From positions 1,408,152 through 1,472,151 of the forward strand of contig NW_003314280.1 in NCBI RefSeq assembly GCF_000143415.4: a stretch of 64,000 bases of DNA, in the 5' to 3' direction. The translations under genes were made by a program, and so were the position numbers. The notes beneath the pieces were generated by a model that ran no database searches, had not been told where the DNA came from, and worked only from the letters and a program-made list of their open reading frames with translations. This document shows positions 56,133-64,000 of the stretch, piece after piece (position 1 is the stretch's first letter; each line of letters starts with the position of its first letter). The stretch is from Selaginella moellendorffii. Its lineage: Eukaryota > Streptophyta > Lycopodiopsida > Selaginellales > Selaginellaceae.

Positions 56133-57865
56133 TTACACTGTGCAGCATAGCTTGGAATCGATGGAAGCCAAACAGATGCCGAAAGCTTGAAATCCTGTCA
56201 ATGGAAATCTGGAAACCACGGGAGTGTTACAGTCCAGCCATGTCAAGCATGCTTACCGGTATTCCATGACATAGGTGGACTTGCTCAGCTTCCCAAGTAG
56301 CAAAACAGCTTGCTTACCTTGGTCCTGTATCAGCAAAAAACAAAACTGTCAATTTTCCGGAGAAAAGGAGAGTTTTTGGGTACCTCAACTGTCAGCTGAA
56401 AGTTTTTAACCGAGGTCTTGATCTTGGCGCCCATTTTTGACGACTCACGAAAGTCGAGTTCATATCTTTTTAAAAGATTGTTGTAACGAGGTGTTTTAGA
56501 TACGAGCTCCTTGACATTGCTCATGTTTTCCTCCCAGTCCTTTCCTAAACCGAAATTAAACTGCGAGTTCCCGGAACATATGAATATCGAAAGAACAACG
56601 AAACACTAAGACTGCGTTTTACCTGAATACTAGAACCATTTGTTTGAATCGACTGATACTTCGGGATAAAAGCCTTCAATTTTCTGGAGTCGCCCGTGAG
56701 CGTCGTGACTGTCGGCTCGAACCTTCATAAAGAAAGCCAAAGAAACAAGCACTAGCTGTCAATCAAATGGATGACATTTAAGCTGGAAAACGCTCACGTC
56801 ACAACGCCCTGAAGCACCTTCTGTCGAGCACTTAAAAAATCCCCCTGCAGCCATGGATATAAAATACAACAAGCTTCAAAAGAAAAGGCAACCAGAGTAA
56901 AGCAAAAGAAGGCTCCAATACCTGTTCCCAAAGTTGGTACCGCGATCCAACAAGGTTCGCTCCCAGGTTTCCCAAATATCCTTCGTCTTGCGACTGTAGC
57001 ACCGTTCCGATGGTGCTTTGAGCGATCAAAAACTCCGAGCGCCCGACCCGTCGTCTGTGACGAGCAACAGCCAGCAAACGATCCTGTCGACCTTGGCCCT
57101 CCTGACAACAAGACTTTCAGCCACTAACTCGAAGAAAACCGAGCAGAGTTTCACTTACATCTGTGTAGAGCGAGTAAACCGAGGGACCATCTCGATGCTC
57201 TCGAACAATGTAGCATCGACACTTCCCCACATCCACAGGCAAAGGCTTGAGGAGCAAAACTCTGCCGAAAAAGAAAGAAAAGAGAAGCCTCTCAAGAGAA
57301 GTCTCGAACAAAGCACGATAAGTAGAGGAGAAGGAAAGAACCTGTTGCCAAGAGTCGACCACGCAGAGGCAGGAGCAGCTTCTTCGTCCCAGACATAAAG
57401 CCGGTGATTTGGAGTGGCACAAAACAGCGGAGTCTCGCCTGAAAGCTCGCCAGACTTGTTCTTGTTGCTCGAGCTCAAATCCCCGGCATTGTTGCTCCTG
57501 TTGTGCTTCTTGGACGCGCTCAAGGGGCCCCGGTTGAGCTCGCAAAGTGGCTCCGACTTGGAGACGATGGAATCGAAGGAGTGGTGCCTCTGGCTTCGAC
57601 TCTTGCGCAGCGCTGGAGAGGACGAAGAACGGAAGGCATTCTCCTTGAGAACGTCGATAACGTTGCGCTGCACCGAGGAGCTGTGGCAAAGGTGCATTGG
57701 AAGAGCCGAGCCACCACCGCCACCGCAGTCGACGAGGACTCCATGGCCGCCAGACGACTTGGAAGACTTCTCCTTGTCTAGAGAGCCACCGAGAGGATTC
57801 AAGTAGGACTTGAAGGACTGGTGGCTGGAGGATTTCTTGAGCTTGCTGCTACCGCTGCTGGACAT
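56133..57865 (-). CDS. Tubby-domain protein without F-box
   Basis: Eight exons: 57865-57342, 57261-57159, 57101-56922, 56844-56798, 56722-56623, 56560-56384, 56324-56257, 56208-56133; phase kept, 424 aa. Residues 1-175 are Ser/Lys-rich and disordered. From about 175 a tubby barrel follows: GKCRCYIVREHRDGPSVYSLY, LLAVARHRRRVGRSEFLIAQ, EGYLGNLGANLVGSRYQLWEQG, FEPTV, TPRYNNLLKRYELDFRESSK, TSVKNFQL and the C-terminal FPLTGFQAFGICLASIDSKL. These parallel the tubby fold that binds PI(4,5)P2. Most plant tubby-like proteins have an N-terminal F-box; none is present here, and the barrel is clearly divergent (for example NLLKRYELDFR where others have NEQLQCWCLNF). Arabidopsis TLP8 is also an F-box-less outlier. 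Function unknown. Confidence 0.82.
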
Positions 57866-58708
57866 TATCCTCCTCCTCCAGCAGCAAAGTCGCTGGAAGA
57901 TGGGTCGGAGCAGCAGCTGCCAGGCACTGGATTTCTCCCGCTCAAACACTTCAGCAAAGGAACTTCCACTGGAAATTAAAGAGCAAGCTCACCTGGTGCG
58001 ATAAGTTTGCCGAGTGGATCGTCAGTAGTCCCATAGTGGTGGTGGTGATGTTGTCTCCTCGTGGTCCATGCCAGAGAGCTTTTTCGATCTAGCTCGGTTT
58101 CTCGCTGCTTGTCACCACGTTGAGATCTGGCACAAGCATTAGATGATGTAAGGCCGTGAAGTCATTGAATTTTCCACATATACCATGAATGAGATAGCGC
58201 GCAAGAGGCCTGCCTGCGAGTGTTCTTCCCTCTTTCTTTCTGAGCGACAGTGACCTTGGACCGCGCCTGGACACCGCTGATCGACGAGAGAAAGGCTGTG
58301 GCATTCGGTTACCTTGTCGCGGCATCCATTAATCCTCAGATGCTAAGAAGAGCGCTTAAATCAATCCATGCGTACTGGAAGAAACCTCGTGATCGTCACA
58401 GGAAGTGGAAGAATGTAGCTAGCCAAGAGATCCAGCAGCCGTGGAGAGGACGAATTTACCCCCACAATCCAAGAACCCTAAAAATACAGGGGATTTGGGA
58501 GCTTGGGATTGGGATTTTTGCCGGGCTTGAGAGTATTTGAAATTTACGTCTGACAAAGAAAAGCTTTTGCTTTCACTCATCGTTACTTGGAAAACGGTTG
58601 ATTTCGAAGAAGACGTCAAGAGCTTTGGCATTTACTAATGCAATAAGATTTTACCCTCTGACATCCTGTCAACGGTTAAAAAGCTAAGGTAAGTTTCAAA
58701 TTTGAGTT
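57866..58708. other. Spacer upstream of the tubby-type gene
   Basis: About 840 bp from the tubby-type ATG to the tRNA. No gene was recognised; a plus-strand open stretch at 58250-58540 has no motif. An aagaaccctaaaaat telobox-like word lies near 58467. Confidence 0.5.
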
Positions 58709-58781
58709 TCCATTGCCGGGATTTGAACCCGGGTCACCTGGGTGAAAGCCAGATATCCTGACCGGACTAGACGACAATGGA
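58709..58781 (-). tRNA. tRNA-Glu (TTC)
   Basis: 73 nt on the minus strand fold as a cloverleaf: acceptor TCCATTG/CAATGGA, anticodon stem TCTGG/CCAGG around the loop CTTTCAC (anticodon TTC), and T arm CCGGG-TTCAAAT-CCCGG. The D arm GTCTAGTCCGGTCAGGATA is the plant tRNA-Glu form. No intron; CCA is not encoded. The usual variable/T-stem part GGAGACC is GGTGACC here, and the T loop has TTCAAAT rather than TTCGATT; both are compatible with function. Confidence 0.92.
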
Positions 58782-58871
58782 TTTGTACTTATGAGAGATT
58801 TCTTAAGGTTGATAGAGGGAGGTTTTAGTGATTCCATATAGGAGCCCTAATGTGCTTGGGGGCGCGAAGCT

Positions 58872-60292
58872 ATGGTCGGCTTCGTCGTCGAGTATGCGAA
58901 ATCCGGTAGGTCGGCGTGCAAGCACTGCAAGCTCGAGCTCGCCAAGGGCGAGGTGAGAATCGGCATTGTGAGCAAGGGCGCCGGATTCGCCATGACCAAA
59001 TGGTAAAGATTTTCCATTCCTTTATAGCAATTTCTTTGTTTTCTTCTTCTTGTGGAAGGCATCACTCCAAATGCGTTTTGGAGCTCCAAGCTCCTGTCGC
59101 GGACGTTCTCAAGGCCAAAGGCTTCGCTGCATTGAAAGTAATTTTATTTTTTCACAGAATGCGATGAGCCATGAGAACTTTTTGATTTGGTACAGGCTTC
59201 GGATCAAACTATTTTGAGGGAGTTGCTACAGCGAGAAACCGTGGAAGTGAGCCGTAAAAAGATTTGTCTCGAGAAGAAAGCTGTCGTGCCGGAGGAAACT
59301 CGACTGCTTTGGCATGCAAAGTTGTCCAGCTTTGAGCCATCTCAGTTCTCTACATGCTACAAGGTTTGTGTTTTGCATTTAACGCTTTTGATTATATTCA
59401 TCTCTCAAGACGCATAGGATTCATCTCTGCCCATGGGGTGGAAGTCATTTTCCTCCATAATCGTGAACACTGTAAGGTTTCTCTTACGAGAACACACGGG
59501 ATCAAGCTGAGACAGTACTTTTACTCGATTTGCAGCCAGATGATAGTGGAACTTTGTCAGAGAAGGTTGCAGCTTTCGACTTTGACGGTTGCCTTGTGAA
59601 CACTGACGTGAAAAGGTGATATAAATCGCAGCTAGAATCTTTCCTAATCAACTCTCTTTTGCAGAGTGGGTGCTCAAGCATGGTCCCTACTATACACTTC
59701 TATACCGCAAAAGCTACAAGCCTGCCACGAAGACGGGTATAAACTGGTGAAGTGCTTGCTGATTGCTTTCACTATGCGGCCTGTTGTCAAACTGTTCTTT
59801 TTCTTGTCAGGTGGTGTTTACAAACGAGTCCAACATCGATAGGTGGACAAAGAGCCGGCAGAAGGCCATCGATTCGAAGCTGGGAAGGCTGAACGCGTTC
59901 ATGGATCTTGTCAAGGTTCCGATACAGGTATTGTTGTTCCGATAAAAAACCACATTTTGACAGTGTTGCTCGCGTTTCTAGGTGGTCATTTCGTGTGGCC
60001 TGGACGGTGACCCGTGTAGAAAGCCTGCGCCTGGCATGTGGGAGTTTATGGAGCGGCACTTGAACGGCGACATCGCCATAGACAGGAGCATGTCTTTCTA
60101 TGTTGGTGACGCGGCTGGAAGAGCAGGAGATCACAGTGATGCTGACATTGGATTTGCAAAGGTGAGAGATTGGCCATACATTCCAACTAATGCATTCCAG
60201 TCCTCCTTCCGCTTGCACAGGCAGTCGGGCTCAAGTTTTTCGTACCCGAAGATTATTTCGACGTAAAGCAGAAAACATCTTTGATCGATTGA
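58872..60292 (+). CDS. ZDP: Polynucleotide 3'-phosphatase (ZDP)
   Basis: Nine exons: 58872-59002, 59059-59137, 59196-59363, 59418-59471, 59536-59615, about 59665-59746, 59811-59927, 59982-60161, 60221-60292; 320 aa. ZDP removes 3'-phosphates at DNA breaks in base-excision repair and active demethylation. Seen: one N-terminal PARP-type zinc finger (CKHC ... WHHSKC, about residues 16-50), then a HAD phosphatase with the nucleophile motif AAFDFDGCLVNTD, FTNESNIDRW, IDSKLGRLNAF, the Lys in PCRKPAPGMW, and the Asp pair in FYVGDAAGRAGDHSDADIGFA. No kinase domain, as in all plant ZDPs. Arabidopsis ZDP has three such zinc fingers while this one has a single finger, as far as can be seen. The first ATG is about 90 bp from the tRNA. 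Confidence 0.92.
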
Positions 60293-60940
60293 GTGAAAGG
60301 ATTGTTCCAGTTACCTTGTCACAAGCTTTCGTAACGGTCATTGGACTTCAATCGCTTCGGTTGTACATTTCTAGGTTACAATGGTGCTTTCGTCGACGTT
60401 CATTCGTTCTTGGGTTTCTTCGTCAACCTTCACTGCGTCCTCGTACTTTATTTCTTCCCATGAACAGGCACCGACGGACAGTTCTCCAGCTCTGTGGCAT
60501 CAAACTATACCATCAGCAATGCGATAGAGAGATGGTTTCTGAGGTGGCTCTTTATCATCGTCTTTGTCGTCGAGAAGTTGAAGCAGCAAGGGGAAGTGTG
60601 GGATGGAAGGAAAACCCTTGTCATATACAAAGATCTTGCATAAGCATCTGCCATGTGTGAAAGTAGAACCACGTCAAAGTATGTTTACATCATCAAGGAA
60701 ATTGTACAATGTGGCCTTGAGTTTAATCATTAAAAAATGATTACTTAATTAATAATACAATTTCCAGAATTTTCTTCTTTACTGATTTTTCGCCCCCCTC
60801 CTCGTCCCGTCGGAAGTTTGACTTCGTTTTATCATTTGTCCAAAGTCCCTAGCAAAAAAAAAGTTTAAGAAAGTATTATTTATCATCCCATCCCATCCCA
60901 TTTAGTACTATTATCGCTTCGCGTCGTCGGGACTCCTGCA
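60293..60940. other. Spacer after ZDP
   Basis: About 650 bp. A (CATCC)n run lies at about 60885-60902 just before the next gene; the rest is AT-rich. The 156-residue open stretch at 60190-60660 overlaps the last ZDP exon in another frame and has no motif. Confidence 0.5.
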
Positions 60941-61832
60941 ATGGGCGGCTTATTTTCTCGAAATTCAGTTTCCCAGAGGAGGTGCTGCTGCATTCAGATC
61001 AACACAAAGCTCCCATCACACACAACACCACTCGACCAGCTACGCCTTCATCTTCCCAATGGACTACCCAAGCGCGAGCAGCTCGTGGGCATTGCAATGG
61101 TGATTCTGCCCAGCGTCCGAGAGAGCCGCGCAAACATCGAAGTTACTCTGGAGATCAGAAGCTTCTTCGTGGGCGTGGACGACGAGGATGTAATCATGAG
61201 CGCCAGAGCTTTAGGATTCTATCCCTACCGCGTCAAACTCTGGATCGAGCCAGAACTTGGTGAAATGAAGAGCTCTGTCAACATTGTTACCTACAATTTC
61301 CGTGATGGGGATGCCAATTCCAGCACGCACATCACGAGCAGCAATGGTGAGATTGGAGCTCAACTTAAATTATGGCCAGTATCGCTCAGATTAAAGAAGA
61401 CGTGGGGGCGATCAGTCCACAACCCCATGGAGTACGACTCAATCACCGTTGGAGTTCCTGGGAACATAGCAGAGCTTGAGTGGAAACTCCTTCGCTGGAA
61501 TCACAATGGAATGAAGTATAATCCATCCAAACCATACTATAAGCTCAACTCTCTCAAGGTAAATCATTGCTTTTGTTTCCATCTAAAGGTGATTCATACA
61601 GCCTCCATTGCGAGGAGGACGAACAAGGATTAACGTGGAAGACTTTCCCATTGTTGTGTGGCATCTGCCGGCAAGCATGGCGTCCAAGTTTCCTCTCCGG
61701 TTCAAGCTGCGTTTGGTGGCCGAGATGCATCTCCTCTGGTACGCGAGAAGCAACTGGGTGTACCGCAAAGCCAAATGCACCAGCGAGAGAATCGAGTTTT
61801 CTCACGAGTTTCTTGTCACTGAGGGCGAGTGA
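60941..61832 (+). CDS. Unknown two-exon protein
   Basis: Exons 60941-61558 and 61602-61832, joined across a 43-nt GT-AG intron, 282 aa. The N-terminus is Cys-rich (MGGLFSRNSVSQRRCCCIQ; the MGG start could be N-myristoylated and the Cys cluster palmitoylated, an inference). The body looks all-beta: EVTLEIRSFFVGVDDEDVI, GFYPYRVKLWIEPELGEMKSSVNIVTYNF, SITVGVPGNIAELEWKLLRWN, INVEDFPIVVWHLPASMASKFPLRFKLRLVAEMHLLWY. I do not recognise the family. Two direct copies of a gtatacctgttt word follow the stop (61838-61865). Confidence 0.6.
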
Positions 61833-62089
61833 GAAGCCATGTATACCTGTTTGTATACCTGTTTAAGTGGCCGCACTGCTTTGCTTCTTTTGGAGACTCC
61901 CCTGTTCTTTGGGATCCGGTATTTGCTGAAGGTCACGGTGTCTTTGAAGGGATTTCCGCAGGTACCTAATCTATCTAATATGTCAGACGACCAAATCTTT
62001 TGCTGTGGAATCATAAGCGCGCAATCGTGCCACAACTATCTCGGTGCACCACAGCTTTTCTCCATGCTGCGAGAGATTTAATCAAGGGC
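61833..62089. other. Gap after the unknown gene
   Basis: About 250 bp with no gene recognised, apart from the direct repeat of gtatacctgttt at its start. Confidence 0.4.
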
Positions 62090-63205
62090 TCTCTCGAGGA
62101 GAAATTTGAACAGGCGCTTGGTGCGCCTTTGTCCTGTGGAGATTTCTGCCGTACTTAGAGAACTGAACATGTTTGACTTAGCAGCTTATAGATAGACTCA
62201 AGCGAGGAACTATGCTTGAGTGAGGCCTCCCTCGTGTCCTTGCAGCACATATAGAAGCTCCATGTTGCCTTCGTTGTACACTGCTATGGTTCGATCGTAA
62301 GAACCAGCCGCAAGAAGATTTGTTTGGTGTCCGCTAAAAGCTAGGCACGACACAATTCCTGCAAGAGGCCCGTGACCGTCGAAAGACGATCACCCTTCTT
62401 TGGAACTCGTTGGCAGTGACGACCGGGATTTGGGGCATCAAAAATTCTAATCTTTTGTTGTATCCACAAAACAGCCTACGAGCGCCATGGGCAACCATAT
62501 CAGAAATCTTCTACCTGTTACCCACAGGATTAAAAGCGACTGACAATGCTGCTGAAACTTCAATTGTAAGTTCTATAATGAACTGGATGATCCTGCGTTG
62601 TAGTCATGAAGACACAAGTTGACAGATTTACAAGAAATCAAAAGCCTTACTGAAATTCAAGTGCAAGAGATTAAAACGAAGAACCTGTGGCGACCATGTG
62701 AGGACCAGCAAAAATCCACAGGCTCTCCTTCAATGACATAAACTCAAGCCCATAACTTTCATGATCCAGGAAAAAATCTAGAATCATACCCGAGCAAGAT
62801 CATCCAATGCCTCAACTTCCAGAGTGTTTGGAGGCCTGAAGCCACAAATGTTCCATCAAAACAACCCCACGAAGAGAAGAACAAGGAAGAAAAAACCACA
62901 AAACCTAGTGGACTTACAGATTGAAAATCCTGAGCCTCTTGTCCTCGTTGCACGTCAGAAAGCAGACCTGCAAGAGAATGCCATAGAAATTGCATAGAAC
63001 AAGCTATAGGTCCAGTACATAGAAACGCAATGGAAACTTTTTTTCTTTTCTTTCTCACCACTTGACAACCTTGAAGAAATTGTTGCCGCTGCCATCCAGC
63101 CGGAACTGACGATGCAAGTGATAGAGTCTCTGCGGCGGAGAATCGAAATGCACGCGAGGGCACCACAGATACGAATGCAGCGCTGGCAAATTTTGGGCAC
63201 ACTTA
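62090..63205 (-). pseudogene. Broken WRAP53/TCAB1-like WD40 gene
   Basis: Read on the minus strand, pieces in changing frames follow the order of the WRAP53 (TCAB1) WD40 protein. They are: DSPPQRLYHLHRQFRLDGSGNNFFKVVKW; FLTCNEDKRLRIFNL; PPNTLEVEALDDLA; VIEGEPVDFCW; TCVFMTTTQDHPVH; YRTYN; EVSAALSVAFNP, joined over a 39-nt intron to RLFCGYNK; IRIFDAPNPGRHCQ; GPLAGIVSCLAFSGHQTNLLAAGSYDRTIAVYNEGNMELLYVLQGHEGGLTQ; and VQFSKYG. Between them are at least three frameshifts and small deletions, for example loss of the SPDG segment after VVKW and of LWDA after DHPVH, plus a 1-base loss after GYNK. The 3' end stops short. WRAP53 brings telomerase and Cajal-body RNAs to Cajal bodies. It could be a relic of a duplicate; a functional copy is expected elsewhere. 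Confidence 0.65.
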
Positions 63206-63209
63206 TCAA

Positions 63210-63741
63210 TCACACATCGATGATCTGGAGCTCCTTGCTGCTGCTCATGGACGATCCATCACAACTGGGGCACTGGATCTTCCCCTGCCCCTTGCACGCC
63301 CGGCATTTGGGCCCCGAATTCCGCTCCTTGAGGTCGGAGAACTCGGATCGCTGGAGCCACCCCATGCTCCAAAGCTTGCGATCCTGGAAATTTGGGAGAA
63401 GATAAAAAAAAAACCAAGAATTCGATGGAGAAATCCTATTCTTACCCGGAGATTTTGCGCATTCACCCACAGCTGGGTGGTGGTGTCACAAGTGGCCACC
63501 ATTTGGACGAACCATTCCTTGTCGCTCATCCGCTGCTTGGCTCGAGCTTCGTAGTGGCGCCATCCAAAAGTGCGCTCCATGGCTGTCCATTTGGATCCTG
63601 GAGACTCGAGAGAAAGATTGGGAACAAGATCGATCACTCCCCAATTCACTCACCAACAACGCGGGCCATGTCGACGGGATTTTTGCGGTGGTATCCTCCC
63701 AACGCGAGCGTGCCTCGGCCATCGCATTGCTCGCATGCCAT
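63210..63741 (-). CDS. DnaJ-type zinc-finger plant protein
   Basis: Three exons, 63741-63654, 63597-63446, 63383-63210, phase kept, 137 aa. It starts MACEQCDGRGTLALGGYHRKNP, has a conserved-looking middle (ERTFGWRHYEARAKQRMSDKEWFVQMVATCDTTTQLWVN, KLWSMGWLQRSEFSDL) and ends with CRACKGQGKIQCPSCDG. The two CxxCxGxG/CxxCDG halves (one at each end) form a split DnaJ-type cysteine-rich zinc finger, as in small plant proteins of the BSD2/LQY type. No transit peptide is visible from this ATG, so location is open; an upstream exon cannot be excluded because the frame is near the window edge. Chaperone or assembly function is inferred. Confidence 0.75.
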
Positions 63742-64000
63742 CTCTCCATAGCCTAGAAGTCTCGGTTTTGAAGGTGAACTGGCCGGAAAGAATTCATACC
63801 TTTGCAACATCGGCAGGGGAGTGGAGGATACGCATCACTGAGCGGTTTCACAAATTGCGAGCAAGATTTTTGGTTGCTGCTGCTACAGGACCTGATAGGA
63901 ACAAGCGACCAGCAGGACTTCAAGCTCTTCATCAGAAGTCCTGATATTTTTCTCTGTATATGGTATAATCGTGAGCAAGTGTTTTAGCGTGCTTCTACAC
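63742..64000. other. Window edge
   Basis: The last 260 bp hold the upstream region of the zinc-finger gene. No further gene can be identified; any gene here would run out of the window. Confidence 0.4.

Noticed and set aside
57266-57865. Reading the tubby-type first exon as a separate WD-like protein (NHRLYVWD)
   Set aside because: Splicing at 57342 joins it in phase to the tubby barrel, and a single VWD word is not a WD40 repeat.

Overview
The window is nuclear DNA of a vascular land plant, and everything points to a lycophyte of the Selaginella type. The evidence is as follows. Introns are very short, mostly 40-60 nt. Intergenic gaps are extremely small (11-120 bp in several places). Five essentially intronless pentatricopeptide-repeat (PPR) genes lie in 64 kb. 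A plastid phosphoglycerate kinase and other plant-only families are present, next to a dynein-assembly factor (DNAAF4) that only a plant with motile sperm should keep. The species is inferred from this style, not proven.

Layout. 1-1.75 kb: AT-rich decayed DNA with a Ty3/gypsy-like integrase relic. 1.76-3.56 kb: PPR gene 1 (+). 3.6-12 kb: a tight cluster of CDC6 (-), a conserved unknown gene (+), an unknown gene (-), a universal stress protein (+), a TMEM186-like gene (-) and MCM10 (+). CDC6 and MCM10 each start in a 90-120 bp bidirectional promoter carrying an E2F-type site. 12.3-14.1 kb: plastid PGK. 14.1-16.2 kb: sparse DNA with an LRR gene relic. 16.2-25.4 kb: PPR 2 (+), VPS28 (-), a GT37 fucosyltransferase (+), DNAAF4 (-) and PPR 3 (-). 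25.5-28.5 kb: a TDIF-like CLE peptide precursor (-) and low-complexity spacer. 28.5-34.1 kb: an AHK5-like hybrid histidine kinase (-) and PPR 4 (-). 35.1-38.9 kb: a USP-domain receptor-like cytoplasmic kinase (+) and a phytolongin (-). 41.5-48.5 kb: a 23-exon REC/CLU-family gene (+). 49.1-52.6 kb: an ATL RING-H2 ligase (-) and a small lipid-transfer-type protein (-). 53.5-56.1 kb: PPR 5 (+). 56.1-64 kb: a tubby-domain protein (-), tRNA-Glu (-), the DNA 3'-phosphatase ZDP (+), an unknown two-exon gene (+), a broken WRAP53/TCAB1-like WD40 gene (-) and a DnaJ-type zinc-finger protein (-).

Functional themes. Replication licensing (CDC6, MCM10) and DNA end repair (ZDP) share the window. Organelle gene expression is represented by the PPR genes and chloroplast coverage by REC. 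Signalling includes the CLE peptide, histidine kinase, RLCK and ATL genes; trafficking includes VPS28 and phytolongin. Exon-intron models were built by hand from GT-AG junctions and reading-frame continuity. For the well-recognised genes every exon keeps phase, so coordinates should be good to a base or so. Function names rest on remembered family motifs, not on searches.
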